Positions 1-7,480 of a DNA stretch of 12,077 nt are shown here, one piece after another. A program made the translations under genes and the position numbers. The notes beneath the pieces were generated by a model. It had not been told where the DNA came from and did no database searches. It worked only from the letters and a program-made list of their open reading frames with translations. Source of the DNA: Bryobacteraceae bacterium (GTDB taxonomy: Bacteria; Acidobacteriota; Terriglobia; Bryobacterales; Bryobacteraceae); contig JAICMB010000047.1 of assembly GCA_025929455.1 (NCBI GenBank), positions 1 through 12,077 on the forward strand, written 5' to 3'. Within the stretch, counting starts at the first letter, position 1. Each line of letters opens with the position of its first letter.

Positions 1-8
1 TAGTCGTT

Positions 9-1514
9 TTACGGATGTGCTGCGATCTCGATTACAACCAGCGCATTCGGCCCTAACTCGAGATCCAGGTGATTGCGATCGAGTTGCCCCTGCACGGGCG
101 CCGGAAGCGCCGTTTCCTCATTCAATCGCCGGATCTGCGCCTCCGTCGGATACTGCGGACTCCCCATCGCGCGGTAAGCCGCCAGCGTATTCGAGTGCGT
201 CTCATCGACGCGGCTCACCGAAACGCGCGCGTTCTCCGGCACGTGCGCAAACTCCAGCCGCACACGTTGCGCGGCTCCGCTCTTGCCGGGGTCGACCAAG
301 TTCCAAACCGCCACGACCACCGTCCGGTCGCGCCGCTTCGTCACGATCACGTTGCGCTCGGGCGCAGCGATACGCTCTTTGCCCAACTTATGCAGCAGCG
401 CGAAATCGTAATAGCTGGACTTATTGATCCCGCCCTTCGCGCGCAAACCGAAATGCCCCTCGAACGGCCTCGCGATTGGCCCGGTCTCTTCGAACACGTC
501 CGAAAACGTCCAGAACGACATCTGGTCCACCATGCCGTCGCACTCGCGAACGGTGTTCGCTACCGCCGCCCCTACGAACGGTTTATCGCGCGCCTCATCC
601 TCGCCTTGCACGTTCCACTCCGTCCACAGCAGCGGCAACCGTGGAAATGCCGAGGCCTGAATCTGTTGGTGCACTTTCGCGACGGCGGCGCACACGCGGT
701 CGTCCACCGGAATCTCTTCATGCGTGCCGAACAGGTTCTCGACGGTGTCGTCCGCGTACGCGTGCGTGGATGCGAAATCGAGCGGCACGTGCTCCGCCGC
801 GACATGTTTCAAAAAATCGTCCACCCACGCCGCCGCCGCCGTCGCGGGTCCTCCCACGCGCAGCCGCGGGCTCACACTCTTCAAATCGCGCGCCGTGCGG
901 TCGTACAACTCAAAATAGGTCTTCTGGCGCGGAATGCCATTCCAGAAATCGATATTCGGCTCATTCCACACCTCGAAATACCACTGCGCCACCTCATCGA
1001 TTCCGTACCGTTCGACGAGGTGCCGCCCCAACGCCGTGATCAGCCCGTCCCACCGCTCCCAGCTTTTCGGTGGCGAAACATTCGGCTTGTACCAGAACGG
1101 GTGCAACGCATCGGGGTTGAACGCCAGCTTCTTCGGCATAAAGCTGAGCTCCACCAGCGGCCGCACGCCATTGCTCAACAGCCCGTCGTAAATCTCATCG
1201 ACATACGCGAAGTTGTAAACAGGATTGCCGTGCTCGTCCTCGTTGTACGCGCCGACGTCATCGTCGAGAATGCCGTGAAAGCGCACGTACCGGAGCCCGG
1301 TGATCTGTTTTACTGCGCGCAGATCGTTCCGATAGCTCTCGCGCATACTCAGCGTGGCGCGGCCGGAACCAAACATTTCCTCCCAGAAATGTGGAAACGG
1401 TTTCGCCTGCGCGGACGCGTCGATTCTGATCACCTGCTGCGCCGCGCAATTCGCCACCGGGATGGCCAGCACCGCCGCGAGCGCAACCGCAATCCGACGC
1501 CCGCGCGAGGCCAC
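9..1514 (-). CDS. Secreted GH39-type glycoside hydrolase (beta-xylosidase-like)
   Basis: The 501-residue product matches glycoside hydrolase family 39 (clan A, retaining TIM-barrel enzymes such as beta-xylosidase). Residues 1-25 form a signal peptide: arginines at 4, 6 and 7, a hydrophobic core at about 8-20, and likely cleavage near CAA-QQ, so the enzyme should be exported. WNEPN at 183-187 gives the expected acid/base Glu185, and WTEWN at 297-301 gives the nucleophile Glu299. The spacing suits the family. A small beta-rich domain follows from about residue 385. The start is GTG at 1514-1512, directly after the TAG of the upstream barrel gene, with only a weak G-rich stretch as ribosome site, so translational coupling is likely. 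It is the last gene of a three-gene operon. Xylan-type substrate is inferred from the family; other glycosides (for example iduronides) are possible. No truncation is seen. Confidence 0.88.
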   Translation of the reverse strand: MASRGRRIAVALAAVLAIPVANCAAQQVIRIDASAQAKPFPHFWEEMFGSGRATLSMRESYRNDLRAVKQITGLRYVRFHGILDDDVGAYNEDEHGNPVYNFAYVDEIYDGLLSNGVRPLVELSFMPKKLAFNPDALHPFWYKPNVSPPKSWERWDGLITALGRHLVERYGIDEVAQWYFEVWNEPNIDFWNGIPRQKTYFELYDRTARDLKSVSPRLRVGGPATAAAAWVDDFLKHVAAEHVPLDFASTHAYADDTVENLFGTHEEIPVDDRVCAAVAKVHQQIQASAFPRLPLLWTEWNVQGEDEARDKPFVGAAVANTVRECDGMVDQMSFWTFSDVFEETGPIARPFEGHFGLRAKGGINKSSYYDFALLHKLGKERIAAPERNVIVTKRRDRTVVVAVWNLVDPGKSGAAQRVRLEFAHVPENARVSVSRVDETHSNTLAAYRAMGSPQYPTEAQIRRLNEETALPAPVQGQLDRNHLDLELGPNALVVIEIAAHP

Positions 1515-2717
1515 CTACAGCCCCGCCGGAATCCCGAAGAACGGGTGCGTGCCCTCGCCGCTGCCCAGCCCCACATAGGCGCGAAACACGACCTTGGCGC
1601 CCACCCAGAAATTCCCGCCGAACCCGTAGCTGTGCCGGTAATTCGAAAAATCCAGATCGCTTCTGCGCATGGTCACCTTACCCGTATCGTAAAACGCCAG
1701 AATCCCGAACGCCTTCCAGATGCGCCGTTCATATTGCGTTTGAAACAGAATCAGGTTCGGTCCGCGAAACCGGTAATCGGCAAAGCCGCGCAGCGTTGGA
1801 TCGCCGTTAATATCGTTCCCACCGATGGTCTCCTGCAGATAAAACGGGATCGCGTTCCCGGCGCTCGCTTGGGACGTCGAAAGCACCGCGCGAATGCTCA
1901 GAACGCTGTCGCGGTGCGGCTGGCCCCCGGAGCGTTCCGGATAAATGTTGTGCCGTAGGTCCGCCCGAAACCGCCGGAACGAGTAGTGCCCGGTATCGGT
2001 GTCGTGGAAGAAGTTGTAGCCGATGCGGTAATCGAACTCGAACGGATCGGCATGATGCGGGTGCAGAAACACCTCCGCATGCGTAAAGTTCGGCTGTGTT
2101 AACAGCCCCGGCGCGGTCGCTTCATTGAAATAACGATCGATCGATCGCACGCTCGTGCTGCTGATGCCGCCGATCTCGGGCAGGATGCCCTCGAACGTGC
2201 CGCCCACCCCGAACCATGACGACAGCGGATTGATCGCGCGCATGCCAATGAAGGCTTCGTTCTCGCTGAAGTCCACCAGGTTGGCCCTGCTCGTGTCTGG
2301 CCCCAGGCCGTAGAACGGCATGCGCGGCAGTCCTCGCGCCCGCACATACGTGCTGAACAAAAACGAATCGCGCGCTGTGTTCCATTCGCCGAATTTCGGA
2401 TGGATCATCGAGAACGAGCTCTCCGCCACCCAGAAATCGCGCAACGAAATCGCGCCCGTGGTCTGAAAAACGCGGTGCCATTGCCCCCTTGGCGAATCGA
2501 GCCGCAGGTTCAATCCAACGCCAGTGCCGCCGCCCGGAACGATGTTGCGCACGATGGGGTGCACCGGCTGCAACGTGAACAGGTCCGCCGCGCAGCCGCG
2601 CACTGTCGCGAAACTCGGATGCTTGCGGAACGCGCTGCAATCGCGTTGAAACTCGTCCATGGTGGCCGCGCTCAATGCCATTCCAGCGGCGGCGATTACG
2701 GCTAGCGCGGTTCTCAC
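1515..2717 (-). CDS. Outer-membrane beta-barrel protein, Omp85/BamA-like surface antigen, no POTRA seen
   Basis: A 400-residue protein with a signal peptide (residues 1-19, VRTALAVIAAAG core) and alternating aromatic/hydrophobic strands to the C-terminus, as in outer-membrane barrels. LRGF at 309-312 followed by RFRG resembles the conserved (V/L)RGF motif of the Omp85 L6 loop. PFYGLGPDTS (134-143) and a glycine-rich PGGGTGVG (61-68) also fit the bacterial surface antigen (D15) barrel family. Only about 40 residues separate the signal peptide from the barrel, too few for a POTRA domain of about 75 residues. The frame is open for 49 codons further upstream, but that overlaps the phosphoesterase gene. 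I chose GTG at 2717-2715 because it overlaps the upstream TGA (GTGA), has AGGAGG six bases upstream, and begins exactly at the signal peptide. Substrate or partner is unknown. Confidence 0.8.
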   Translation of the reverse strand: MRTALAVIAAAGMALSAATMDEFQRDCSAFRKHPSFATVRGCAADLFTLQPVHPIVRNIVPGGGTGVGLNLRLDSPRGQWHRVFQTTGAISLRDFWVAESSFSMIHPKFGEWNTARDSFLFSTYVRARGLPRMPFYGLGPDTSRANLVDFSENEAFIGMRAINPLSSWFGVGGTFEGILPEIGGISSTSVRSIDRYFNEATAPGLLTQPNFTHAEVFLHPHHADPFEFDYRIGYNFFHDTDTGHYSFRRFRADLRHNIYPERSGGQPHRDSVLSIRAVLSTSQASAGNAIPFYLQETIGGNDINGDPTLRGFADYRFRGPNLILFQTQYERRIWKAFGILAFYDTGKVTMRRSDLDFSNYRHSYGFGGNFWVGAKVVFRAYVGLGSGEGTHPFFGIPAGL

Positions 2718-4168
2718 GAGCCGCCTCCTGCAACCTGCGGTTTCTCGCGGCGCAACTCCGCCGCCACAGTGCGCAGATACGCCGAGGCATCGCGCTCCGT
2801 AACGATATCGGCCGGCTGCTTGCCTGTGCGCCGGTCCGCCGGAAACGCCTGTTCCACGTCCCAAGCGTGCTGTACCAGCATTTGCTGATGCGTGGTCAGC
2901 GGCTTGTCGAGGCAGTTCGTGCGCGCCAGGTCCGCGACCGGAGGCGGCATGTCGTTCTCCAGAGCTTTGAAGTCGATTTTGTCGTCGCGCGGTTCCGTTC
3001 TGGTCATCAGATGGTCGAACGTGTTCGCGGCCCGGTCGCGCGCCGTCAGGTGTTTGTTCTCCCAGCCGTCGCCGAGCAGCAGCTTACGCGCAGTCGCGAT
3101 AATCGCCGTGTGATCGTAGATCGTCGAGTCAACGGTTCCGGGTTCGATGTACGCCGACACGATCACCGCAGGCACCCGCACACCCAGGCGGGTGAAGTCG
3201 AACGGCGGAATCTGCGCCACGTTTTCGCCGGGGCTTTGCGCGATCTTGCCGTCCGGGTTCACCGCATAGGGCGGTCCCGAGGGCGGCGTCACGTGATCGT
3301 ACAGACCGCCGTGCTCGTCGTAGATGATCGCCAACACCGTGCTCTTCCACACGTCGGGATTCGAGCGGACGGCGTTATACACATCGCGAATCAGGTTCTC
3401 GCCCTCCGTCACGTTGTGATCGGGGTGTTGATCGCTCGCCGCAAACACCTGGTCGCCTTCGTCGGAGTCGTTGTAGCGAGGCTCGATGAAGCTGTACGCG
3501 GGCAGCGTGTTTTTGCGGCAGGCGCGGTAGAAGTCATCGGCCTGCCCGAACCATTTATACTGCCCGTCCGCCAGCATCTTGAACGTCATCGCGATGCTCC
3601 AGTCGTGGTAGAAGATCTTCCCGCTCAGGCCGTTTTCGTTGAGCAACTCATAAATCGTTTTCGACTCGTCGTACCACACCGGCGACATGTCCACGCGCCC
3701 GATCGACGTCGCCGAATGCATATATGAGCGGTTGGGCAGCGTCGGCCCGGGTACGGACGAAAACCAGCGATCGCAGATCGCGTATTGCCGCGCGAGCGTA
3801 CACAGCACCGGTACGCGCTCCGGCGAAAAGCAGCGCATAATCCGATGCGCCTTGTCTTTGTCGTGCGTGTGCTTTTCGTAGCTGCGCACAAATCCTTGCA
3901 TTAGGGGACCGCCGTCGTTCGCGCCCTCCCAATTGCTGAAGATCTGCATGTTCACGTCCGGGAAATGGTGCCCCGGATCAGGAGTCAGGTCTCCGGAGTA
4001 GTCCGCATCGGCCGAGACCGGCACCTCCACCTCCGACGAATCCGGGTTCGCCTCCGACCCGGTCAGCCCGTCAATCGGATAGTCGGGCGACGCCATCCAT
4101 CCGAACATGTGATCGAACGAACGGTTCTCCATCATCAACACAACAAGGTGCTTAATAGGCGCAGCCAT
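2714..4168 (-). CDS. Phosphoesterase / phospholipase C-family enzyme (acid phosphatase AcpA superfamily)
   Basis: A 484-residue member of the phosphoesterase family that includes bacterial phosphatidylcholine-type phospholipase C and Francisella AcpA. Visible motifs in order: ENRSFDH (14-20), PGPTLPNRSY (140-149), HPDHN (248-252), YDEHGG (283-288) with DHVTPP (291-296), and YDHT (351-354). By analogy, E14, N15, D284 and E285 would line the active site, and T143 is a candidate nucleophile. The start is ATG at 4168-4166, because the family begins right at the IKHLVVLMMENRSFDH block. The frame stays open upstream, but that part translates intergenic repeats. There is no Tat or Sec signal peptide, whereas secreted phospholipases C usually carry one, so the enzyme may be cytoplasmic or cleave other phosphoesters. 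It is first in the operon and overlaps the barrel gene by four bases. The exact substrate cannot be told. Confidence 0.87.
   Translation of the reverse strand: MAAPIKHLVVLMMENRSFDHMFGWMASPDYPIDGLTGSEANPDSSEVEVPVSADADYSGDLTPDPGHHFPDVNMQIFSNWEGANDGGPLMQGFVRSYEKHTHDKDKAHRIMRCFSPERVPVLCTLARQYAICDRWFSSVPGPTLPNRSYMHSATSIGRVDMSPVWYDESKTIYELLNENGLSGKIFYHDWSIAMTFKMLADGQYKWFGQADDFYRACRKNTLPAYSFIEPRYNDSDEGDQVFAASDQHPDHNVTEGENLIRDVYNAVRSNPDVWKSTVLAIIYDEHGGLYDHVTPPSGPPYAVNPDGKIAQSPGENVAQIPPFDFTRLGVRVPAVIVSAYIEPGTVDSTIYDHTAIIATARKLLLGDGWENKHLTARDRAANTFDHLMTRTEPRDDKIDFKALENDMPPPVADLARTNCLDKPLTTHQQMLVQHAWDVEQAFPADRRTGKQPADIVTERDASAYLRTVAAELRREKPQVAGGGS
2724..2729 (-). promoter_or_regulatory. Shine-Dalgarno for the barrel gene
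   Basis: AGGAGG on the minus strand, six bases before the GTG start at 2717. It lies inside the 3' end of the phosphoesterase gene and decides the start of the barrel gene, ruling out the longer open frame. Confidence 0.75.
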
Positions 4169-4181
4169 AAGGGTTCCGTAA

Positions 4182-4187
4182 ACTATA
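4182..4187 (-). promoter_or_regulatory. Candidate -10 box for the phosphoesterase-barrel-GH39 operon
   Basis: TATAGT on the minus strand (5/6 match to TATAAT), 13 bases before the ATG at 4168. No convincing -35 lies 16-18 bases upstream; that place is taken by the GTGGGACAG edge of a repeat. If used, the transcript leader would be only about 7 nt long. Confidence 0.35.
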
Positions 4188-4242
4188 GCGAATTCCGGAG
4201 AAAAGTGGGACAGGCAGTAAGTGGGCGGGCAGTCTTGCCCTT

Positions 4243-4274
4243 CGCCCGCCCGATAAATTGAGCACGTTTCCGCA
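4243..4274 (+). repeat. Direct repeat, copy 1 (recX leader-like)
   Basis: A 32-base unit (CGCCCGCCCG, ATAAATTGAGCACG, TTTCCGCA) recurs at 4534-4568 with a few small differences. It follows hairpin A, just as copy 2 follows hairpin D, so the duplicated unit is longer than the near-identical core. Confidence 0.75.
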
Positions 4275-4533
4275 AATACGCGAGCGCAAAGTAGTCCATT
4301 CCGCAGAACCTCCGCCGCGCGCGCAGATTCCGATGTGGGGCGGCCAGTCTTGCTGGCTGCCCATGCCGGGGTTTCCAGCCAAAACTCGTTGGGTCCGGAT
4401 TGCGGTTCCGAGGCAAAGTTGGGCAGGTGTCCACGGTAGCGGCGGGTATCCACACCCGCCTCGTCCGCCGCCAGTATTCGTCGCGACCGGTCGTGACACT
4501 ACCGCGGACAGACCGCTCTTGCTGTCTGTCCAT

Positions 4534-4568
4534 CGCCCGCCCGTGATAAATTGAGCACGGTTCCCGCA
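4534..4568 (+). repeat. Direct repeat, copy 2, abutting the recX start; possible recX promoter
   Basis: Second copy of the unit at 4243-4274, with TG and G/C insertions. It ends two bases before the recX ATG, so the whole recX leader is repeat sequence. GATAAA (4545-4550) could serve as a poor -10 box. No Shine-Dalgarno is visible before recX. Confidence 0.7.
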
Positions 4569-4570
4569 CT

Positions 4571-5146
4571 ATGCGCCAGCCCAAACGCAAAAACTGCGAC
4601 CAACTTTACGACGATGCCCTCCGCGCGCTGGCCGGGCGCGCGTTCTCTACCGGCGAACTGCGTGTCCGCCTCGCGCGCAAAGCGCTCTGCCCCGCCGACG
4701 TCGACACCGTCCTCCAACGGCTGAAGGAAAGCGGTTACCTCAACGACGTCCGTTTCGCCGAAAACTTCGCCGCCGCGCGTTTAGAAAATGAAGGCCTCGG
4801 CCGCGCCCGCGTCCTCCGCGACCTGCGCCAGCGACGCGTCGCCCCCGCCCTCGCCGGAACCGCGGTCGACAGCGCCTACCGCGAGGCCGACGAAGCCGCG
4901 CTCGTCGAACGTTACCTCGCTCGCAAGTTCCGCGGCAAAGATCTCGCCGCCTATCTATCGGAAGAAAAGAACCTCGCCGCAGCGTACCGCCGCCTGCGCT
5001 ACGCCGGCTTTTCCGCGCGCGCTTCCATCGACGCGCTCAAGCGTCATGCCGCGCAGGCCGCCGCGCTCGACACCGACGCGCTCGAATCGGTGGAAGAGAC
5101 CGAACCTGAGAACCCCGCCGCGCAATCGGATTACACTTCTGAGTGA
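4571..5146 (+). CDS. recX: Regulatory protein RecX
   Basis: A 191-residue, highly charged, alpha-helical protein with the RecX pattern: an N-terminal [19 protein letters not shown] helix pair (13-31), the signature [20 protein letters not shown] (51-70), [16 protein letters not shown] (76-91), then repeats of the same three-helix fold ending near [13 protein letters not shown]. RecX binds RecA filaments and inhibits recombinase activity in the cytoplasm. The tail after about residue 160 is acidic and low in complexity. The start is ATG at 4571; the first recognisable RecX residues follow within a dozen codons, and no better start exists. There is no recA in the window; the downstream neighbour is acsA, 7 bases away. 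The leader is a repeat copy, so expression may depend on that element. Confidence 0.9.
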   Translation: MRQPKRKNCDQLYDDALRALAGRAFSTGELRVRLARKALCPADVDTVLQRLKESGYLNDVRFAENFAAARLENEGLGRARVLRDLRQRRVAPALAGTAVDSAYREADEAALVERYLARKFRGKDLAAYLSEEKNLAAAYRRLRYAGFSARASIDALKRHAAQAAALDTDALESVEETEPENPAAQSDYTSE

Positions 5147-5148
5147 GG
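5145..5148 (+). promoter_or_regulatory. Shine-Dalgarno for acsA overlapping the recX stop
   Basis: GAGG shares bases with the TGA stop of recX (TGAGG) and lies five bases before ATG 5154. It supports this start over the frame that stays open through recX, and implies coupled translation. Confidence 0.6.
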
Positions 5149-5153
5149 CCATC

Positions 5154-7118
5154 ATGAGTGATCCTGCCGCCAGCCAGGCTGGTATCGACACAATCCTTAA
5201 AGAACAACGTGTATTTGAGCCCCCCGCCAGTTTCCAGGAGCACGCGCTCATACGCGGCATGGCGGATTACGAGCGCCTGTACGCCGAAGCCGCGAACGAC
5301 CCTGAAAAGTTTTGGGCCGGCATCGCGCGCGAGCTGCACTGGTTCAAGCCGTGGGACAAAGTTCTCGAATGGGACCTGCCCTGGGCCAAGTGGTTCTCGG
5401 GCGGCCAACTGAATGTCTCCTATAACTGCCTCGACCGGCACGCTGAGTCGTGGCGGCGCAACAAAGCCGCGATTATCTGGGAAGGCGAGCCCGGCGAGAT
5501 ACGCACGCTTACGTACCAACAACTACTCAGCGAGGTATCTAAGTTCGCCAATGTCCTGAAGTCACTCGGCGTGAAGAAAGGCGACCGCGTCGCCATTTAC
5601 ATGGGCATGACTCCCGAGTTGCCCATCGCGATGTTGGCGTGCGCCCGTATCGGCGCGCCGCATAACGTAGTGTTCGGCGGGTTCTCGGCAAACGCGCTCG
5701 TCGATCGCATCAACGACTCGCAGGCATCCGCCGTCATCACACAGGACGGTGCGTGGCGGCGTGGCGGCGAAGTTAAGCTGAAACCCGCCGTCGACGAGGC
5801 TCTCGCCTCCTGCCCCACCGTGCGCAACGTCGTCGTCTATAAGCGCACCGGATCGCCGATCGACATGAAAGACGGTCGCGATCACTGGTGGCACGAATTG
5901 ATGGCGAACGCCTCCGGCGAGTGCCCAGCCGAGCCGCTCGATTCCGAACACCCGCTTTATCTTCTCTATACCTCCGGCACCACCGGAAAGCCCAAGGGCA
6001 TTCTGCACACGACCGGCGGTTACGCAGTCGGCACATACATAACGAGTAAGTGGGTCTTTGACTTAAAAGACGAAGACATCTACTGGTGTACGGCAGACAT
6101 AGGTTGGGTGACTGGCCACAGCTATGTCATCTACGGCCTGCTGCAAAATGGCGCAACCAGTCTGATGTACGAAGGCGCGCCGAATTATCCGCAGCCGGAC
6201 CGCTTTTGGCAAATCATCGATCGCCACAAGATCACGATTCTATACACGGCGCCCACCGCGATCCGTGCGTTCATGCGCCTCGGTGACGAATGGCCGCGCA
6301 AGTACGAGATGAAGAGCTTGCGCCTGCTCGGCTCCGTTGGCGAACCGATTAATCCTGAAGCCTGGATTTGGTACCGCGACGTGATCGGCCGCAACCGCTG
6401 CCCTGTCGTCGATACCTGGTGGCAAACCGAGACCGGCATGATCATGATCTCGCCCTGGCCCGGCGCAACACCTACCACCCCCGGCTCCGCCACGCGCCCG
6501 TTGCCCGGCGTGGCGGCCGACGTTGTCACGCGCGAAGGCAAATCCGTGCCTCCGGGCGGCGGCGGGTATCTCATCATCCGGCAGCCCTGGCCCGCCATGT
6601 TGCGCGGCATTTACGGTGATCCCGAGCGCTTCAAGCAACAGTACTGGTCGCAGGTGCCCGGCGCCTATTTCACCGGGGACGGCGCGCGCCGCGACGAGGA
6701 CGGCTACTTCTGGGTGATGGGCCGTATCGACGACGTCATCAACGTCTCCGGCCACCGCCTCAGCACCATGGAGGTCGAGTCCGCGCTCGTCGCGCATCCC
6801 AAGGTCGCCGAAGCCGCTGTGGTCGGCCGCCCCGATGAGTTGAAAGGGCAGGGCATCTCGGCATTCGTAACCCTGCAAGCGGGCAACCCGCCCGCCGACG
6901 CGCTCAAAGACGAACTGCGTCAGTGGGTCGCCAAGGAAATCGGCCCGCTCGCCCGTCCCGACGATATCCGCTTCACCGACTCGCTGCCGAAAACACGCAG
7001 CGGCAAAATTATGCGCCGTCTGCTGCGCGAACTCGCCTCCAGCGGCGAAGTGAAGGGCGACATCACGACACTCGAAGACCTCTCCGTCCTCTCCAAACTC
7101 CGCCAGGACGAAGAATAA
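5154..7118 (+). CDS. acsA: Acetyl-CoA synthetase (AMP-forming, EC 6.2.1.1)
   Basis: A 654-residue ANL-family adenylating enzyme of typical Acs length. It makes acetyl-CoA from acetate, ATP and CoA through acetyl-AMP in the cytoplasm. Motifs: phosphate loop [11 protein letters not shown] (272-282), GWVTGHSY (317-324), TWWQTETG (421-428), GDG (508-510), hinge [13 protein letters not shown] (523-535) and TRSGKIMRR (614-622). Counting a constant offset of nine against Salmonella Acs, the acetate-pocket residues are V319, T320, V395 and W423, all kept. Thus acetate rather than propionate is the expected substrate. D509, R524 and catalytic K618 (the lysine acetylated by Pat-type enzymes in the family) are also present. 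The frame is open further upstream through recX, but ATG 5154 has an SD and matches the family N-terminus. It forms an operon with recX. No defect is seen. Confidence 0.96.
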   Translation: MSDPAASQAGIDTILKEQRVFEPPASFQEHALIRGMADYERLYAEAANDPEKFWAGIARELHWFKPWDKVLEWDLPWAKWFSGGQLNVSYNCLDRHAESWRRNKAAIIWEGEPGEIRTLTYQQLLSEVSKFANVLKSLGVKKGDRVAIYMGMTPELPIAMLACARIGAPHNVVFGGFSANALVDRINDSQASAVITQDGAWRRGGEVKLKPAVDEALASCPTVRNVVVYKRTGSPIDMKDGRDHWWHELMANASGECPAEPLDSEHPLYLLYTSGTTGKPKGILHTTGGYAVGTYITSKWVFDLKDEDIYWCTADIGWVTGHSYVIYGLLQNGATSLMYEGAPNYPQPDRFWQIIDRHKITILYTAPTAIRAFMRLGDEWPRKYEMKSLRLLGSVGEPINPEAWIWYRDVIGRNRCPVVDTWWQTETGMIMISPWPGATPTTPGSATRPLPGVAADVVTREGKSVPPGGGGYLIIRQPWPAMLRGIYGDPERFKQQYWSQVPGAYFTGDGARRDEDGYFWVMGRIDDVINVSGHRLSTMEVESALVAHPKVAEAAVVGRPDELKGQGISAFVTLQAGNPPADALKDELRQWVAKEIGPLARPDDIRFTDSLPKTRSGKIMRRLLRELASSGEVKGDITTLEDLSVLSKLRQDEE

Positions 7119-7151
7119 CTACGCCGTGCGCGGAACCGCCGTGTACTACTT

Positions 7152-7195
7152 AGACCTGTTGCTTCCGGCCCGGCGGCACGTGGGGCAGGTCTTTT
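7152..7195 (+). terminator. Possible rho-independent terminator after acsA
   Basis: AGACCTG (7152-7158) pairs with CAGGTCT (7186-7192), followed by TTT, beginning 33 bases after the acsA stop. The loop is long (27 bases) and GC-rich, and the 3' arm falls in a GTGGGGCAG repeat edge. A repeat may have been recruited as terminator. Confidence 0.35.
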
Positions 7196-7224
7196 GAGGA
7201 ACTTCCCCGCGCCGACGCTCCGAA

Positions 7225-7480
7225 GTGGGGCAGGCTTTCAGCCTGCGGCGGGTTTCCAAACCCGCCTCGTCCACCGTCGCACGATGCCCCGCGTTCACTG
7301 GCGAGACGCCCGGCTTCGACGGTTGGCCACTCCAGACCAGCCCTCGTCCGTTGCCGCACAGCGCCGCTTTCGGTTGCGGCTCCGCTGGCCGATTTTCAAT
7401 CGGCCCTCGTCCGCAACAACCACCCGTCAATTGTTTGCGGCTCCGCTGCCGTGTGGGACAGCCAGTCTTGCTGGCTGTCC
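7225..7480. repeat. Second cluster of palindromic hairpin elements
   Basis: A full two-module element lies at 7225-7272: GTGGG edge, GCAGGC 7230-7235 with GCCTGC 7241-7246 (loop TTTCA), then GGCGGGTTT 7247-7255 with AAACCCGCC 7258-7266, ending in TCGTCC. Further copies: GGTTGG 7321-7326 with CCAGCC 7337-7342 followed by CTCGTCC; GGCCGATT 7387-7394 with AATCGGCC 7398-7405 followed by CTCGTCC; and GGACAGCCAG 7456-7465 with CTGGCTGTCC 7471-7480 around TCTTG. A 14-base direct repeat, TTGCGGCTCCGCTG, occurs at 7374 and 7435. The right part overlaps the 3' end of the minus-strand gene ending at 7427. Confidence 0.82.

Larger units (their letters stand above)
4205..4568. repeat. Intergenic cluster of palindromic (REP-like) hairpin elements
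   Basis: The divergent intergenic region holds four hairpins. A: GGGCGGGC 4223-4230 pairs with 4244-4251. B: GGGCGGCCAG 4338-4347 pairs with CTGGCTGCCC 4353-4362 (one G-U) around loop TCTTG. C: GGCGGGT 4441-4447 pairs with ACCCGCC 4454-4460 and is followed by TCGTCC. D: GGACAGAC 4506-4513 pairs with GTCTGTCC 4524-4531. The edges (GTGGG, CAG, TCTTG loop, CCTCGTCC) recur while the stems differ. The same family appears at 7225-7480 and 9163-9213. The cluster has no coding content of its own. Confidence 0.8.

Noticed and set aside
69..1958. 629-codon open frame on the plus strand opposite GH39 and the barrel gene
   Set aside because: Arginine/histidine-rich translation with no domain, antisense to two well supported genes; a usual effect of high GC third positions.
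2718..2864. N-terminal extension of the barrel protein
   Set aside because: It overlaps the phosphoesterase 3' end in another frame; GTG 2717 has AGGAGG and starts the signal peptide.
2675..3727. 350-codon plus-strand frame opposite the phosphoesterase
   Set aside because: Same GC-driven antisense artefact; the minus strand has all phosphoesterase motifs.
4169..4453. N-terminal extension of the phosphoesterase
   Set aside because: It translates intergenic repeat hairpins and lacks any signal peptide.
4205..4568. CRISPR array
   Set aside because: Repeats are palindromes with variable stems and irregular spacing, with no constant repeat/spacer unit and no cas genes.
4788..5153. In-frame extension of acsA through recX
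   Set aside because: Proline/serine/arginine-rich translation unlike Acs; ATG 5154 has an SD and gives the normal length.
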